Below are positions 33,331 to 42,591 of a stretch of DNA of 54,617 bases, one piece after another. Numbering within the stretch: the stretch's first letter is position 1; every line of letters starts with the position of its first letter. A program made the translations under genes and the position numbers. The notes beneath the pieces were generated by a model. The model made no database searches. It was not told the DNA's origin and was given only the letters and a program-made list of their open reading frames with translations. The DNA comes from SAR324 cluster bacterium (lineage in GTDB: Bacteria > SAR324 > NAC60-12): positions 1 through 54,617 of the forward strand of contig JADGAT010000027.1 of the NCBI GenBank assembly GCA_015231885.1, given 5' to 3'.

Positions 33331-35457
33331 ATGGCAGTCAATATTAACACAGTGACAGTTGAAAATGTAACACCTGAGATTGATCAGGGAAAATATCCTG
33401 TCAAACGAGTGGTTGGTGATTTTTTTGAAGTAGAAGCGGATATATTCACCCATGGTCATGATATCATTCAAGCATTGGTATTATATCGTAAAAAAGGAGA
33501 ACAAAAATGGTTGGAAGCACGGATGGAGCCTCTGGTAAATGATCGCTGGCGCGGGGCATTCCGCCTGGAAGAAAATGCCATGTATCAGTACACCGTTCTT
33601 GCATGGCGGGATGAGTTTCTTTCCTGGGCCCAAGATTTACGAAAAAAACATGATGCCGGAGTGGACATTGCCAGTGATTTACTGGAAGGAAAGATGATTG
33701 TGGAAGCCGTTCTCGCCAAAGCGGATGAACCGGACCAGCGGAGATTGACGGAAATTCTTAGCTTTTTTGATCAGCATTACAATCCGGAAACTGCTGTCGA
33801 TCAGGCACTGAACCTGGTTAACACGATTGAGACCAAAGCGGCTAAAAGGCAATCGGTCAAAGATTTAATGGGAAATTTGAAATATCTTCTCACTCGAATG
33901 TCCACTGAAAAGGCGGCTATTGTGCCATCCGATGATCCTGTGGACGAGGTCGTATTGGGGGACGAACTCAGGGACCTTATGACCGAAATTGCGGACCGCT
34001 CTGATTGCGGAAAGTATGATAAAATTCTGGAAGTCTTTGTCGATCGCCCGGAAGCTCAGTTTGCGTCGTGGTATGAGATGTGGCCTCGATCTCAAGGCAC
34101 TGTTGAAGGCCAGAGCGCTACTTTTGCTGATATGGAAAAACGGTTGGATGAAATTAAAGGATTGGGGTTTCATGTGGTTTATTTGACTCCCATTCATCCG
34201 ATTGGAAAAACCAATCGAAAAGGACCAAACAACAGCTTGGAATGTCCTCCAGGCAGTCCCGGTTGTCCTTATGCCATTGGTAATGAAGATGGCGGGCATA
34301 CAGCCATCGAGCCCGGATTAGGGACTATAGAAGACTTTAAAAAATTTGAGCAGGCATGTCGTGCCAGGGGAATGGAAGTTGCGTTGGATATTGCCCTGCA
34401 GGCCTCCCCTGACCATCCCTGGGTCAAGCAACACCCCAAATGGTTCAAAAAACGCCCTGATGGTTCCATCAAATATGCAGAAAATCCTCCAAAAAAATAC
34501 GAAGATATCTATCCCATTGACTTCAATACAACCGATAAAAAAGCACTTTGGCAGGAAATGCTCAGTATGTTTCGCTTTTGGATTGAACACGGAGTCAAAA
34601 TTTTCCGAATCGATAACCCGCACACCAAACCTTTTGAATTTTGGGAGTGGCTGATTGCAGAAATCCGCAAAAAGGATCCCGATGTGCTTTTTCTGGCAGA
34701 AGCCTTTACCCGGCCAAAGGTCATGAAAGCTCTGGCAAAAATGGGCTACACCCAAAGCTACAGTTATTTCACCTGGAGAAACTTTAAGGAGGAATTGACC
34801 GAATATTTCACAGAATTGACCCAAACGGAAGTTGCAGAGTACATGCGTGTCAATCTGTTTGTGAACACGCCTGATATTTTACCAGAGGTGCTGCAGCACG
34901 CACCTCCCGCTGCCTTCAAAATGAGGGCTGTGCTGGCAACGACACTGGGGTCAGTATGGGGCATGTATAATGGTTTTGAGCTGTGTGAAGGAACTCCAGT
35001 CCCTGGAAAGGAAGAGTACTTGAATTCTGAAAAGTACGATTACAAGGTTTGGGATTGGGAACGTCCTGGCAATATCAAAGAGTTTATTGGGCGATTGAAT
35101 CATATTCGGAATGAAAACCCTGCATTGCAGCTCTACCGAAATTTACATTTTTATGCTGCTGACAATGACAATATTCTATTTTATGCAAAATATACTAAAA
35201 ATTTAGGGAATATTATTATGGTTATTGTTAACCTGGATCCTTATCGTGCCCAGGAAACATTAGTGCATGTGCCTATCCATGAATTTGGCATTAAACCTGA
35301 TGAGACTTACCAGGTTCATGATTTGCTGACCCACAAACGATATTATTGGCGTGGGGAAGAAAATTATGTCCGTTTGGATCCGGATGAAGATGTGGCTCAT
35401 GTATTTCAGTTGATGCGATGGACCCATCGTGAGAATGATTTTGATTATTATGTGTGA
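33331..35457 (+). CDS. glgE: Alpha-1,4-glucan:maltose-1-phosphate maltosyltransferase
   Basis: A 708-aa GH13_3 enzyme. It has an N-terminal beta domain (about 15-110: VKRVVGDFFEVEADIFTHGHD), a helical insert and a catalytic barrel. Family blocks are GFHVVYLTPIHPIG, NEDGGHTAIEPGLGT, ALDIALQASPDHPWVKQHPKWF, KIFRIDNPHTKPFEFWEWLI (nucleophile Asp) and VLFLAEAFTRPKVM (acid Glu). GlgE extends alpha-glucan by maltose units from maltose-1-phosphate. It is coupled to GlgM upstream, and the TreZ-like gene follows by 21 bp, indicating one operon. Confidence 0.95.
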   Translation: MAVNINTVTVENVTPEIDQGKYPVKRVVGDFFEVEADIFTHGHDIIQALVLYRKKGEQKWLEARMEPLVNDRWRGAFRLEENAMYQYTVLAWRDEFLSWAQDLRKKHDAGVDIASDLLEGKMIVEAVLAKADEPDQRRLTEILSFFDQHYNPETAVDQALNLVNTIETKAAKRQSVKDLMGNLKYLLTRMSTEKAAIVPSDDPVDEVVLGDELRDLMTEIADRSDCGKYDKILEVFVDRPEAQFASWYEMWPRSQGTVEGQSATFADMEKRLDEIKGLGFHVVYLTPIHPIGKTNRKGPNNSLECPPGSPGCPYAIGNEDGGHTAIEPGLGTIEDFKKFEQACRARGMEVALDIALQASPDHPWVKQHPKWFKKRPDGSIKYAENPPKKYEDIYPIDFNTTDKKALWQEMLSMFRFWIEHGVKIFRIDNPHTKPFEFWEWLIAEIRKKDPDVLFLAEAFTRPKVMKALAKMGYTQSYSYFTWRNFKEELTEYFTELTQTEVAEYMRVNLFVNTPDILPEVLQHAPPAAFKMRAVLATTLGSVWGMYNGFELCEGTPVPGKEEYLNSEKYDYKVWDWERPGNIKEFIGRLNHIRNENPALQLYRNLHFYAADNDNILFYAKYTKNLGNIIMVIVNLDPYRAQETLVHVPIHEFGIKPDETYQVHDLLTHKRYYWRGEENYVRLDPDEDVAHVFQLMRWTHRENDFDYYV

Positions 35458-35478
35458 TCGAATAGGGGGTTTCTTCAG

Positions 35479-37245
35479 ATGAAATACCATTTTGGTCCGC
35501 AATTACTGGAAGAGGGAGTCTGTTTTCGGGTTTGGGCTCCTGGTGCAGGAAAGGTGGGGGTGATTTTAGATCCCAATGATCAGTCTCAATACATTCCTAT
35601 GAATCCTGCTGAAGACGGTTTCTATGAAATCCATGTGTCCCATGCAGGGGAGGGCACTCGGTATTTTTTTTCCCGGGATGAGGGCCCCCTCATTCCCGAT
35701 CCCGCCTCTCATTTTCAGCCCGATGGAGTCCATGGTGCCAGCCAGATTGTTGACCTGAGTCATGCCTGGGACAACACATGGCATGGGTTGACTCCAGAGC
35801 AGTTGATAATCTATGAGCTGCATGTGGGCACTTATACTGCAGAGGGAACCTACCAGGGAATCTCTCAAAAACTCGATTTTTTAGCAGATTTGGGGATAAC
35901 AGCTATTGAAATCATGCCGCTGGCTGCTTTTCCAGGAAAGTACAACTGGGGGTATGATGGCGTATTCCATTTCTCTCCATTTGCTGGATATGGCCATCCA
36001 AAAGAACTCCAATCATTGGTCGATCAATGTCACCAACGTGGCATGGCAGTCATTATTGATGTTGTGACGAACCATTTTGGCCCTGATGGAAATGCCATGT
36101 GGTCGATGGCTCCTGACTTTTTCAATCCTGACAGGCCTTCAGCCTGGTCAGATGGCTTGAGCTGGGAAGCGGAGCCTGTCTTGCGCTACTTTGATGAGGT
36201 TGCCCTGCATTGGATTCAACATTATGGGATGGATGGAATTCGCTTTGATGCGTTTCATGCCATACCGAAAGATGTGCGGCACCTCCATTTAAAACGAATG
36301 ATTGATATTGTGGAAGAGCATACTTCTCCAGATCAGCATCTCGCTTATTTGCTGGAAACTCCTGATAACCAGGTTTCTCTGCTCCACAACAGCACTTCTC
36401 GTGTGACGGTTGTCCAGTTTAATTTTGATTTTAGCAGGGCAGCCCATGCTCTTTTGACTGGGGAGCGCCAGGCTTATTATCAGGATTACCACCCTCCAGC
36501 CCCAGAACTCAGCAAGTGCTTAGACCAGGGCTTTTCGTTTTTCGGACGATTCAGCAACTATCGAAACAGGGTGGTAGGAGAAACCAGTAAACCTGTGAGC
36601 TGGGATACCATTTATAATTTCACACAGAACCACGACTCTTGTGGGAATCGGTATCTGGGACAACGGCTTGATGCTTTAACAGATCGGGAACTGTTGATGG
36701 CAATGACGACCCTGATGATGCTCCACCCTGGGATTCCTTCGCTGTTCATGGGACAGGAGTGGAGTGCCTCAACACCATTTTATTTTTTTACAGATTTTTC
36801 GGAAGAGCTGGGGCAAAATGTTGAGACTGGAAGAAAAAAGCAGTTTTTTGAGCATGATTTTTCTGCTAGCACACAGCATGCACCCGGATGCCAGGACCCC
36901 TCAGCCTTTTATGATTCTGTTTTGCAATGGGATGAGCTTCAGCATGGACAGCATCAGCGGTTTTTACAGTTTTTTAAGAATTTGATCGTTGTTCGTCAAG
37001 AGGTGATTCCAGTCATGAGCCGTCAAATCTCTGATTTGCAGGTGGTTTCTTCTGATTCTGCTCAATACAGGATAAATATCAAATCAAGGCATGCAGGAGA
37101 AAAACCGTTTCTTTTGGCTGCAAATCTGGAAGATGAGATCATGATGCTGCCTGATCTTCCAAAAGATTTGATTTATACCAGTCGTGCATTCAACGGAAAT
37201 CAAGTTCCAGGGAAGACTGTTGCTCTCTTCCGTCAATCTCAGTGA
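35479..37245 (+). CDS. treZ: Malto-oligosyltrehalose trehalohydrolase-like (TreZ-like)
   Basis: A 588-aa GH13_10 protein. It has an N-terminal CBM48-like domain (1-105) and a barrel with IYELHVGTYTAEGTYQGI, EIMPLAAFPGKYNWGYDGV, IDVVTNHFGPDGN, DGIRFDAFHAI (nucleophile Asp), a Glu in AYLLETPDN and QNHDSCGNRYLGQRL. TreZ normally releases trehalose from maltooligosyltrehalose made by TreY, but no treY or treS gene lies in this window. The usual W-N-D-D-x-H-H block reads QFNFDFSRAAH here, so substrate preference may differ from classical TreZ. It is in operon with glgM-glgE. Confidence 0.82.
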   Translation: MKYHFGPQLLEEGVCFRVWAPGAGKVGVILDPNDQSQYIPMNPAEDGFYEIHVSHAGEGTRYFFSRDEGPLIPDPASHFQPDGVHGASQIVDLSHAWDNTWHGLTPEQLIIYELHVGTYTAEGTYQGISQKLDFLADLGITAIEIMPLAAFPGKYNWGYDGVFHFSPFAGYGHPKELQSLVDQCHQRGMAVIIDVVTNHFGPDGNAMWSMAPDFFNPDRPSAWSDGLSWEAEPVLRYFDEVALHWIQHYGMDGIRFDAFHAIPKDVRHLHLKRMIDIVEEHTSPDQHLAYLLETPDNQVSLLHNSTSRVTVVQFNFDFSRAAHALLTGERQAYYQDYHPPAPELSKCLDQGFSFFGRFSNYRNRVVGETSKPVSWDTIYNFTQNHDSCGNRYLGQRLDALTDRELLMAMTTLMMLHPGIPSLFMGQEWSASTPFYFFTDFSEELGQNVETGRKKQFFEHDFSASTQHAPGCQDPSAFYDSVLQWDELQHGQHQRFLQFFKNLIVVRQEVIPVMSRQISDLQVVSSDSAQYRINIKSRHAGEKPFLLAANLEDEIMMLPDLPKDLIYTSRAFNGNQVPGKTVALFRQSQ

Positions 37246-37251
37246 TTGAAA

Positions 37252-37608
37252 ATGGGCACCAAACTTTATTTGGATGACATACGCCCAGCCCCGGAAGGTT
37301 GGGTTTTGGCCAAAAGTTACCAGGAATTTGTAAACCATATCACCCACCATGGTTTGCCGGGCGTGATTTCCTTTGATCATGACCTGGCTTCTGAGCATTA
37401 CCCCTGGAGCCCTCAAACCCAGCCTTTTTTTACCCAGGGATTTATTGATTACAGCCAGTATTCACATAAAACGGGTTACGACTGCGCAAAGTGGTTACTG
37501 GAATACTGTGCAGTTCATCAACTTGGCTTGCCAAAATGGTCAGTACATTCACAAAATGTTCTTGGTGCTATGAATATTGAACAAATTCTGAATCAGGGTA
37601 CAAGTTGA
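37252..37608 (+). CDS. Cyclic-phosphate processing receiver-domain protein (cpRec)
   Basis: A 118-aa stand-alone domain with MGTKLYLDDIRPAPEGW at its start and VISFDHDL in the middle, then CAKWLLEYC. These features fit the receiver-like family annotated as cyclic-phosphate processing. The paired Asp residues (LDD, FDHD) parallel receiver acidic residues. The frame also opens at TTG 37246, touching the TreZ stop, but ATG 37252 gives the family start. It is coupled to the TreZ-like gene. The biochemical role is not established. Confidence 0.75.
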   Translation: MGTKLYLDDIRPAPEGWVLAKSYQEFVNHITHHGLPGVISFDHDLASEHYPWSPQTQPFFTQGFIDYSQYSHKTGYDCAKWLLEYCAVHQLGLPKWSVHSQNVLGAMNIEQILNQGTS

Positions 37609-37638
37609 GTATGAGCAGCAAACAAAAAAAGATTTCCA

Positions 37639-37962
37639 ATGGAAAATATTCTCGTGGTAGATGATACTCCGGAAAATTTACACTTATTGGTTGAAATATT
37701 GAGCAACCAGGGCTATATGGTTCGTCCTGCACCCAATGGGAAATTGGCATTGTCTGGAGCTCAGGCTATTCCTCCCGATTTGATTTTATTGGACATCAAA
37801 ATGCCGCAAATGGATGGATATGATGTTTGTGGGCAATTGAAGGCAAATGAAAAAGAGGTTATTTGCAAACGAATTAGATTGTTCTTAACTTCAAATGTTG
37901 TCATGATTATTGACTCTTCCTTCGTTAAAATGGACGCTCTGGATAAGGATCGAATTATCTGA
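37639..37962 (+). pseudogene. Truncated response-regulator receiver
   Basis: The first 70 residues are a normal receiver (ENILVVDDTPENLHLLVEIL.., phospho-Asp about 52 in LLDIKMPQMDGYDVCGQLKANEK). After KANEK the sequence changes abruptly to an unrelated tail (EVICKRIRLFLTSNVVMIID..), so strand 4, the Thr/Ser switch residue and the Lys-Pro loop are missing. The gene looks broken by deletion or rearrangement. It lies between the cpRec and sucrose-phosphate synthase genes. Confidence 0.7.
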
Positions 37963-38032
37963 GAACTCATACAATTGAAGTCAGCAGGAACTCCACAAAA
38001 CTCTATTTTTTCACGATAATAAAGGAAATTGA

Positions 38033-40204
38033 ATGGAAAAGGGATTGTACATCCAACTTTATAGTGTCCATGGTCTGCTACGCGGCAGCGGTCTGGAAAT
38101 GGGCCGTAATGCCGACACGGGAGGCCAAATCAAATATGTCGTTGAATTGGCAAAAGCATTGGGTGAAATGCCTCAAGTCCGAAAAGTTGATTTGTTTACA
38201 AGACGTATCCGAGGCAAAGCCTATTCAAACGATTACAATCAACACATGGAATCCTTGTCCGAAAAGGTGCGAATTATCCGTATACAATGCGGAGGTACAA
38301 AATACATTCGAAAAGAATTATTATGGCCGCATTTGGATGAGTTTGTCGACAAGACTCTCAAATTCATCAAGAGAAGTGGGGATTTACCCGATATTGTTCA
38401 TGGGCATTATGCTGATGCAGGATATGTTGCTATGGAAATCGCATCTTTTCTTGGTGTGGATTTTATCTTCACCGGGCATTCTCTGGGACGTCCAAAGCAA
38501 GAACGACTCCAGAACAGCGGGCTTTCCTTATCAGAGATCAATAGGCAATTCCGCATTGAACATCGTATTGATGTGGAAGAAGAAGTGATCAAGAATGCTC
38601 AGTTCATTGTCACCAGCACCCGCCAAGAAGTCGAAGATCAATATGGGATGTATCACTCGGGTAGTAAGGAATCTTTGTTTTCTGTCATCCCTCCAGGTAT
38701 TGATACGGTGACTTTTTATCCTTTCTATGCAGACACTCCAGAAGTTTTAGATGCTGATAAAGTCCAGCAAGCAGAGTTTTATTTACAGAGAGAATTGAAA
38801 CGCTTTTTGCTAAGTCCTGAAAAACCATTGATTCTGGGACTGGCTCGACCCGTAAAACGTAAAAATATTACCGGATTGATCACAGCATTTGGTATGGATA
38901 AAGAGCTGCAGGCCATTGCAAACTTGGCGATTTTTGCTGGAATCCGCAAAGATATTGATCAAATGGATGACAACGAACGGGAAGTCTTGACCGGTTTACT
39001 CCTGTTAATGGACAAATACGACCTGTATGGGCAATTAGCAATTCCCAAGCGTGCCGATTTCGACTATGAGGTTCCTGAGCTTTATCGTATTGCTGCACGG
39101 ACACAGGGGGTATTTGTCAATCCCGCTTTTACTGAGCCGTTTGGCCTCACTTTGATCGAAGCGGCGGCCAGTGGACTGCCCATTGTTGCGACCGATGATG
39201 GGGGACCTCGCGACATTATACAAAATTGTCAAAATGGTGTCCTGGTCGATGCGAATGATCCACAGGCAATCAGCAAAGCATTGAAAAATGCGCTGGTCAA
39301 TCCAGAACAATGGCGGGAGTATTCACAAAATGGTATCACCGGGGTCAAACAGCATTATTCATGGCAAGCGCATTGCCAGGCCTATTTGGATCAGTTGCAA
39401 GAACGGTCGCTCACAGAAGCGTCCCACCTCATGGCTAACAAGGATATTGCCATTGGGCGGCGATTTACTAAGTTAAATAAACTCCTGGTAACTGATATGG
39501 GGAACACACTTTTAGGAGACGATCAGGCGTTGATGGACCTCGCCGTTGTGCTCAGAAAACATCATGATACCATAGGATTTGGTGTTTCTACTGGAAAACC
39601 CCTGGAGATGGTCATCTCTGCTTTGGAAAAATATAAAATTCCCCATCCTGATGTGATTATTTCTTCTGTAGGCACAGAAATCTACTACGGAGAGGATCGC
39701 AGGCCCGACTCGGGTTGGGCAAGCCATTTGAGTGCACAATGGAAACCTGCAAAAATAAAATTATTGATGAAAAAACTAAACTGTGTTCGACCTCAGGATG
39801 CTGATGCCGAACGATCCTTTAAGCTCAGTTACTATTTAGATAAAAAGAATGTTGAAGCAAATCTACAAGCAATTCATCAAACTCTGAGCGATAATCAATT
39901 ATCTTATAATTTAATTTATTCGCATGGTAAATATTTAGATATTGTCCCCCACCGAGCGTCCAAAGGAAAGGCTCTGCGCTATCTGAGCTATAAATGGAAT
40001 ATTCCTCTGGAAAACATTGTTTCTGCAGGAGACTCTGATAGTGATGAAGATATGTTGCGTGGTAACATGCTGGCCATTGTGGTAGGAAACCATCAACCGG
40101 AAATGGAAAAACTTCGAGGCCTGCGAAAAATTTATTTTGCGCGTAAACATCATGCTGCCGGTATTTTAGAAGGAATGAAACATTATAAATATTTAGATAG
40201 TTGA
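38033..40204 (+). CDS. Sucrose-phosphate synthase with C-terminal phosphatase-like domain
   Basis: A 723-aa two-part enzyme. The GT4 synthase part (about 1-470) starts YIQLYSVHGLLRGSGLEMGRNADTGGQIKYV and has GHYADAGYVAMEIA, FTGHSLGRPK, PPGIDTVTF and EPFGLTLIEAAASGLPIVAT. It makes sucrose-6-phosphate from a nucleotide-glucose and fructose-6-phosphate. The C-terminal HAD part (about 480-720) resembles sucrose phosphatase, but its first motif reads TDMGNTLL where D-x-D-x-T is required, so the second Asp (position 490) is Gly. Motif IV (SAGDSDSDEDML) is kept. AGGAA precedes ATG 38033. Repeat copy 4 separates it from amylosucrase. Confidence 0.93.
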   Translation: MEKGLYIQLYSVHGLLRGSGLEMGRNADTGGQIKYVVELAKALGEMPQVRKVDLFTRRIRGKAYSNDYNQHMESLSEKVRIIRIQCGGTKYIRKELLWPHLDEFVDKTLKFIKRSGDLPDIVHGHYADAGYVAMEIASFLGVDFIFTGHSLGRPKQERLQNSGLSLSEINRQFRIEHRIDVEEEVIKNAQFIVTSTRQEVEDQYGMYHSGSKESLFSVIPPGIDTVTFYPFYADTPEVLDADKVQQAEFYLQRELKRFLLSPEKPLILGLARPVKRKNITGLITAFGMDKELQAIANLAIFAGIRKDIDQMDDNEREVLTGLLLLMDKYDLYGQLAIPKRADFDYEVPELYRIAARTQGVFVNPAFTEPFGLTLIEAAASGLPIVATDDGGPRDIIQNCQNGVLVDANDPQAISKALKNALVNPEQWREYSQNGITGVKQHYSWQAHCQAYLDQLQERSLTEASHLMANKDIAIGRRFTKLNKLLVTDMGNTLLGDDQALMDLAVVLRKHHDTIGFGVSTGKPLEMVISALEKYKIPHPDVIISSVGTEIYYGEDRRPDSGWASHLSAQWKPAKIKLLMKKLNCVRPQDADAERSFKLSYYLDKKNVEANLQAIHQTLSDNQLSYNLIYSHGKYLDIVPHRASKGKALRYLSYKWNIPLENIVSAGDSDSDEDMLRGNMLAIVVGNHQPEMEKLRGLRKIYFARKHHAAGILEGMKHYKYLDS

Positions 40205-40212
40205 TTTGATAA

Positions 40213-40368
40213 GGAAGGCGAAAATAATAACATGCGAAAGTTATGCAGAATTTTCATCGAGATTCAAGGCGTTTTATCGGGCGCATCACTTGCTATGTCA
40301 CCGGTAAAGCAACGCAGAAGATCGTTGAAAAGACAAGTAGATTTGCTAAGTTATTGTTTGAGCATTCC
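40213..40368 (+). repeat. MITE-like repeat, copy 4 (reference copy)
   Basis: A 156-bp complete copy flanked by TAA on both sides (40210-40212 and 40369-40371). The left end GGAAGGCGAAAATAATAAC and the right end GTTATTGTTTGAGCATTCC are inverted repeats matching at 15 of 19 positions. It lies 5 bp after the sucrose-phosphate synthase stop and 53 bp before the amylosucrase start. It encodes no protein of note. Confidence 0.88.
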
Positions 40369-40421
40369 TAAAACGTGTCGATCAGCACGTTCATGCCTTA
40401 ACATTAGCTGGAATATGTAAC

Positions 40422-42374
40422 ATGTACGAACAAAACTCCCATTCAATTCTAAATGAAATACTTGATAAGCTGAAGCCCGAAATAAAAGAACAAGAACTCC
40501 ATCACTTTTATACAAGGTTAGGAGCCAATTTTTATAGCTTGTTTTCCTTATTCCAATATCTGTATGGAAACCGAAAGGATTTTAAGCAGCAATTGCTCCA
40601 TTTGGTTGAGGTGATGGCCAAGCAATACATCAAGCGTACAGAGGAACAAAAGCGAACAGATTTAGCCAGAGAAAAAGACTTTAATTGGTTTTTGAGTGAA
40701 AACCTTGTGGGAATGACCTTGTATGCTGATGGATTTGCAGACAATCTGGAGAATTTAAAAGAGAAAGTGCCGTATTTTCAAGAGTTGGGTGTTAATCTAG
40801 TGCACATCATGCCTATACTCGATTGTCCTGATGAGGCCAGCGATGGAGGTTATGCCGTCAGTGATTACCGAAAAATCAACGACCGTGTCGGAACCCTGAA
40901 AGAGCTGCAGGGAGTGATAGAAGAAATGAAAAAACGGGATATTCTCCTCGTTTTGGATGTGGTGGTCAATCACACGTCTGATCAGCATGCGTGGGCTGCT
41001 AAGGCCCGCCAAGGGAATAAAAAATATCAGGATTACTATTATACTTATGATGATCGTGAAATTCCGGATATGTTTGAAGAATCACTGCCGGAAATCTTCC
41101 CGGAAACGTCTCCTGGGAACTTCACCTGGGATGACAGCATGGGAAAATGGGTCATGACGGTGTTCAATAATTACCAATGGGACTTGAATTATAGTAATCC
41201 TGCGGTCTTTACTGAAATGCTGGATATTTTACTGTTTTGGTCAAATCAGGGAGCCGATATCCTCAGGCTGGATGCCGTTGCTTTTTTATGGAAAAAAATT
41301 GGAAGTACCAGCCAAAATGAGAGAGAAGCTCATATCCTCCTGCAGCTGTTCAAGGATTGCTGTCAAGTCACAGCACCAGGAGTGGTGTTTATTGCAGAAG
41401 CAATCGTTGCTCCGGTGGAAGTGGTCAAATACTTTGGCGAAGATGCGGTTAATGCCAAAGAATGTGAAATTGCCTATAATGCCACTTTTATGGCTCTGCT
41501 CTGGGATGCGGTTGCCACCAAAAACGCAAAATTGTTGAACCAGGGAGTAAAAAATTTGCCAAATAAAATGGAACGGGCGACTTGGCTGAATTATATTCGT
41601 TGTCATGATGATATTGGGTTGGGTTTTTCCGATATGGATATCGAGCTGGCCGGCTATCACGCCAAATCACACCGAGATTTCTTAATCAATTATTTTATCG
41701 GGAAACATGACGATTCCATCGCAAGGGGCTTGTTGTTCGGGCACAATGAAAAAACAAACGATGCTCGAATTTCAGGGACGCTTACCTCTCTCATTGGATT
41801 GGAAAGCATGCTGGAACAGAATAATAAAGAAATGATCAATAAGTCATTGAAACACATCCTTTTATTGCACAGCATGATATTTTCCTTTGGCGGGATACCT
41901 CTGCTATATTATGGTGATGAAGTCGGTACGCTGAATGATTATTCCTATATTGACAAACTGGGAAAAGCCAATGACAGCCGTTGGGCACATCGTCCCAAAA
42001 TAGATTGGGAAAAAGCGGACAGACGTAATCAGCCTGGCACCATAGAGTATATTTTATTTTCTGCCTTAAAACGCATGATTGCTGTAAGAAAAGAGATTCC
42101 TGCTTTCGCCGATTTTAATAATAGAGAGTTACTCGAAATAAGTAATATTCACCTGTTTGCCTTCTTTAGGAATGACCGCAACAGCTATAACAGGGTTTTA
42201 GTGATTGGGAATTTTGATGCTCATTCACAAAAATTGGATTTATCGGATATTAGCTCTCATGGGTTTCGCATCAATCCGACTATGAGAGATCTGTATTCGG
42301 GAGAATTTCCTCTCATTAATAAGAATCATTTGGTATTACCGCCCTTTCATTTTTACTGGATTTCTAATTTTTAG
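40422..42374 (+). CDS. Amylosucrase (GH13_4)
   Basis: A 650-aa enzyme, close to the usual length of about 630-650. It has a helical N-terminal domain (about 1-90) and a barrel with GMTLYADGFADNLENLKEKVPYFQELGVNLVHIMPIL, LVLDVVVNHTSDQHAW, ILRLDAVAFLWK (nucleophile Asp), VFIAEAIVAP (acid Glu) and IRCHDDIGLGF (transition-state Asp). It uses sucrose as glucosyl donor to extend alpha-1,4-glucan and releases fructose. Next to sucrose-phosphate synthase it could turn stored sucrose into glucan without ADP-glucose. Confidence 0.93.
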   Translation: MYEQNSHSILNEILDKLKPEIKEQELHHFYTRLGANFYSLFSLFQYLYGNRKDFKQQLLHLVEVMAKQYIKRTEEQKRTDLAREKDFNWFLSENLVGMTLYADGFADNLENLKEKVPYFQELGVNLVHIMPILDCPDEASDGGYAVSDYRKINDRVGTLKELQGVIEEMKKRDILLVLDVVVNHTSDQHAWAAKARQGNKKYQDYYYTYDDREIPDMFEESLPEIFPETSPGNFTWDDSMGKWVMTVFNNYQWDLNYSNPAVFTEMLDILLFWSNQGADILRLDAVAFLWKKIGSTSQNEREAHILLQLFKDCCQVTAPGVVFIAEAIVAPVEVVKYFGEDAVNAKECEIAYNATFMALLWDAVATKNAKLLNQGVKNLPNKMERATWLNYIRCHDDIGLGFSDMDIELAGYHAKSHRDFLINYFIGKHDDSIARGLLFGHNEKTNDARISGTLTSLIGLESMLEQNNKEMINKSLKHILLLHSMIFSFGGIPLLYYGDEVGTLNDYSYIDKLGKANDSRWAHRPKIDWEKADRRNQPGTIEYILFSALKRMIAVRKEIPAFADFNNRELLEISNIHLFAFFRNDRNSYNRVLVIGNFDAHSQKLDLSDISSHGFRINPTMRDLYSGEFPLINKNHLVLPPFHFYWISNF

Positions 42375-42591
42375 AAGTTGACCACTTCACTAATCTGACA
42401 GCTCATAAGTACGAGGTCAAAATATTTTAACATTTTTATTTGACTGTCATTTTGTAAAGCATTGTTTTTATAAAATAAGTTTTAACTCCGAATTCGTATA
42501 CGGAATGCGAAAAAATAGGTAGTCAGGCACTCAGGTGCTTTGCTATGGGGACACACAATAAGAAAAATTTACAGCTTTACCATCAAATGTT
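42375..42591. other. 217-bp gap before the MscS gene
   Basis: An AT-rich gap after amylosucrase. A small hairpin (GCAC-TCAG-GTGC at about 42529-42540) and an imperfect palindrome around TCCGAATTCGTATACGGA at about 42487-42504 are visible. No clear terminator T-run follows either of them. Confidence 0.35.

Noticed and set aside
40213..40368. Short frames inside the repeat as a possible coding gene
   Set aside because: Frames differ between copies and are broken by changes, so the element is treated as non-coding.
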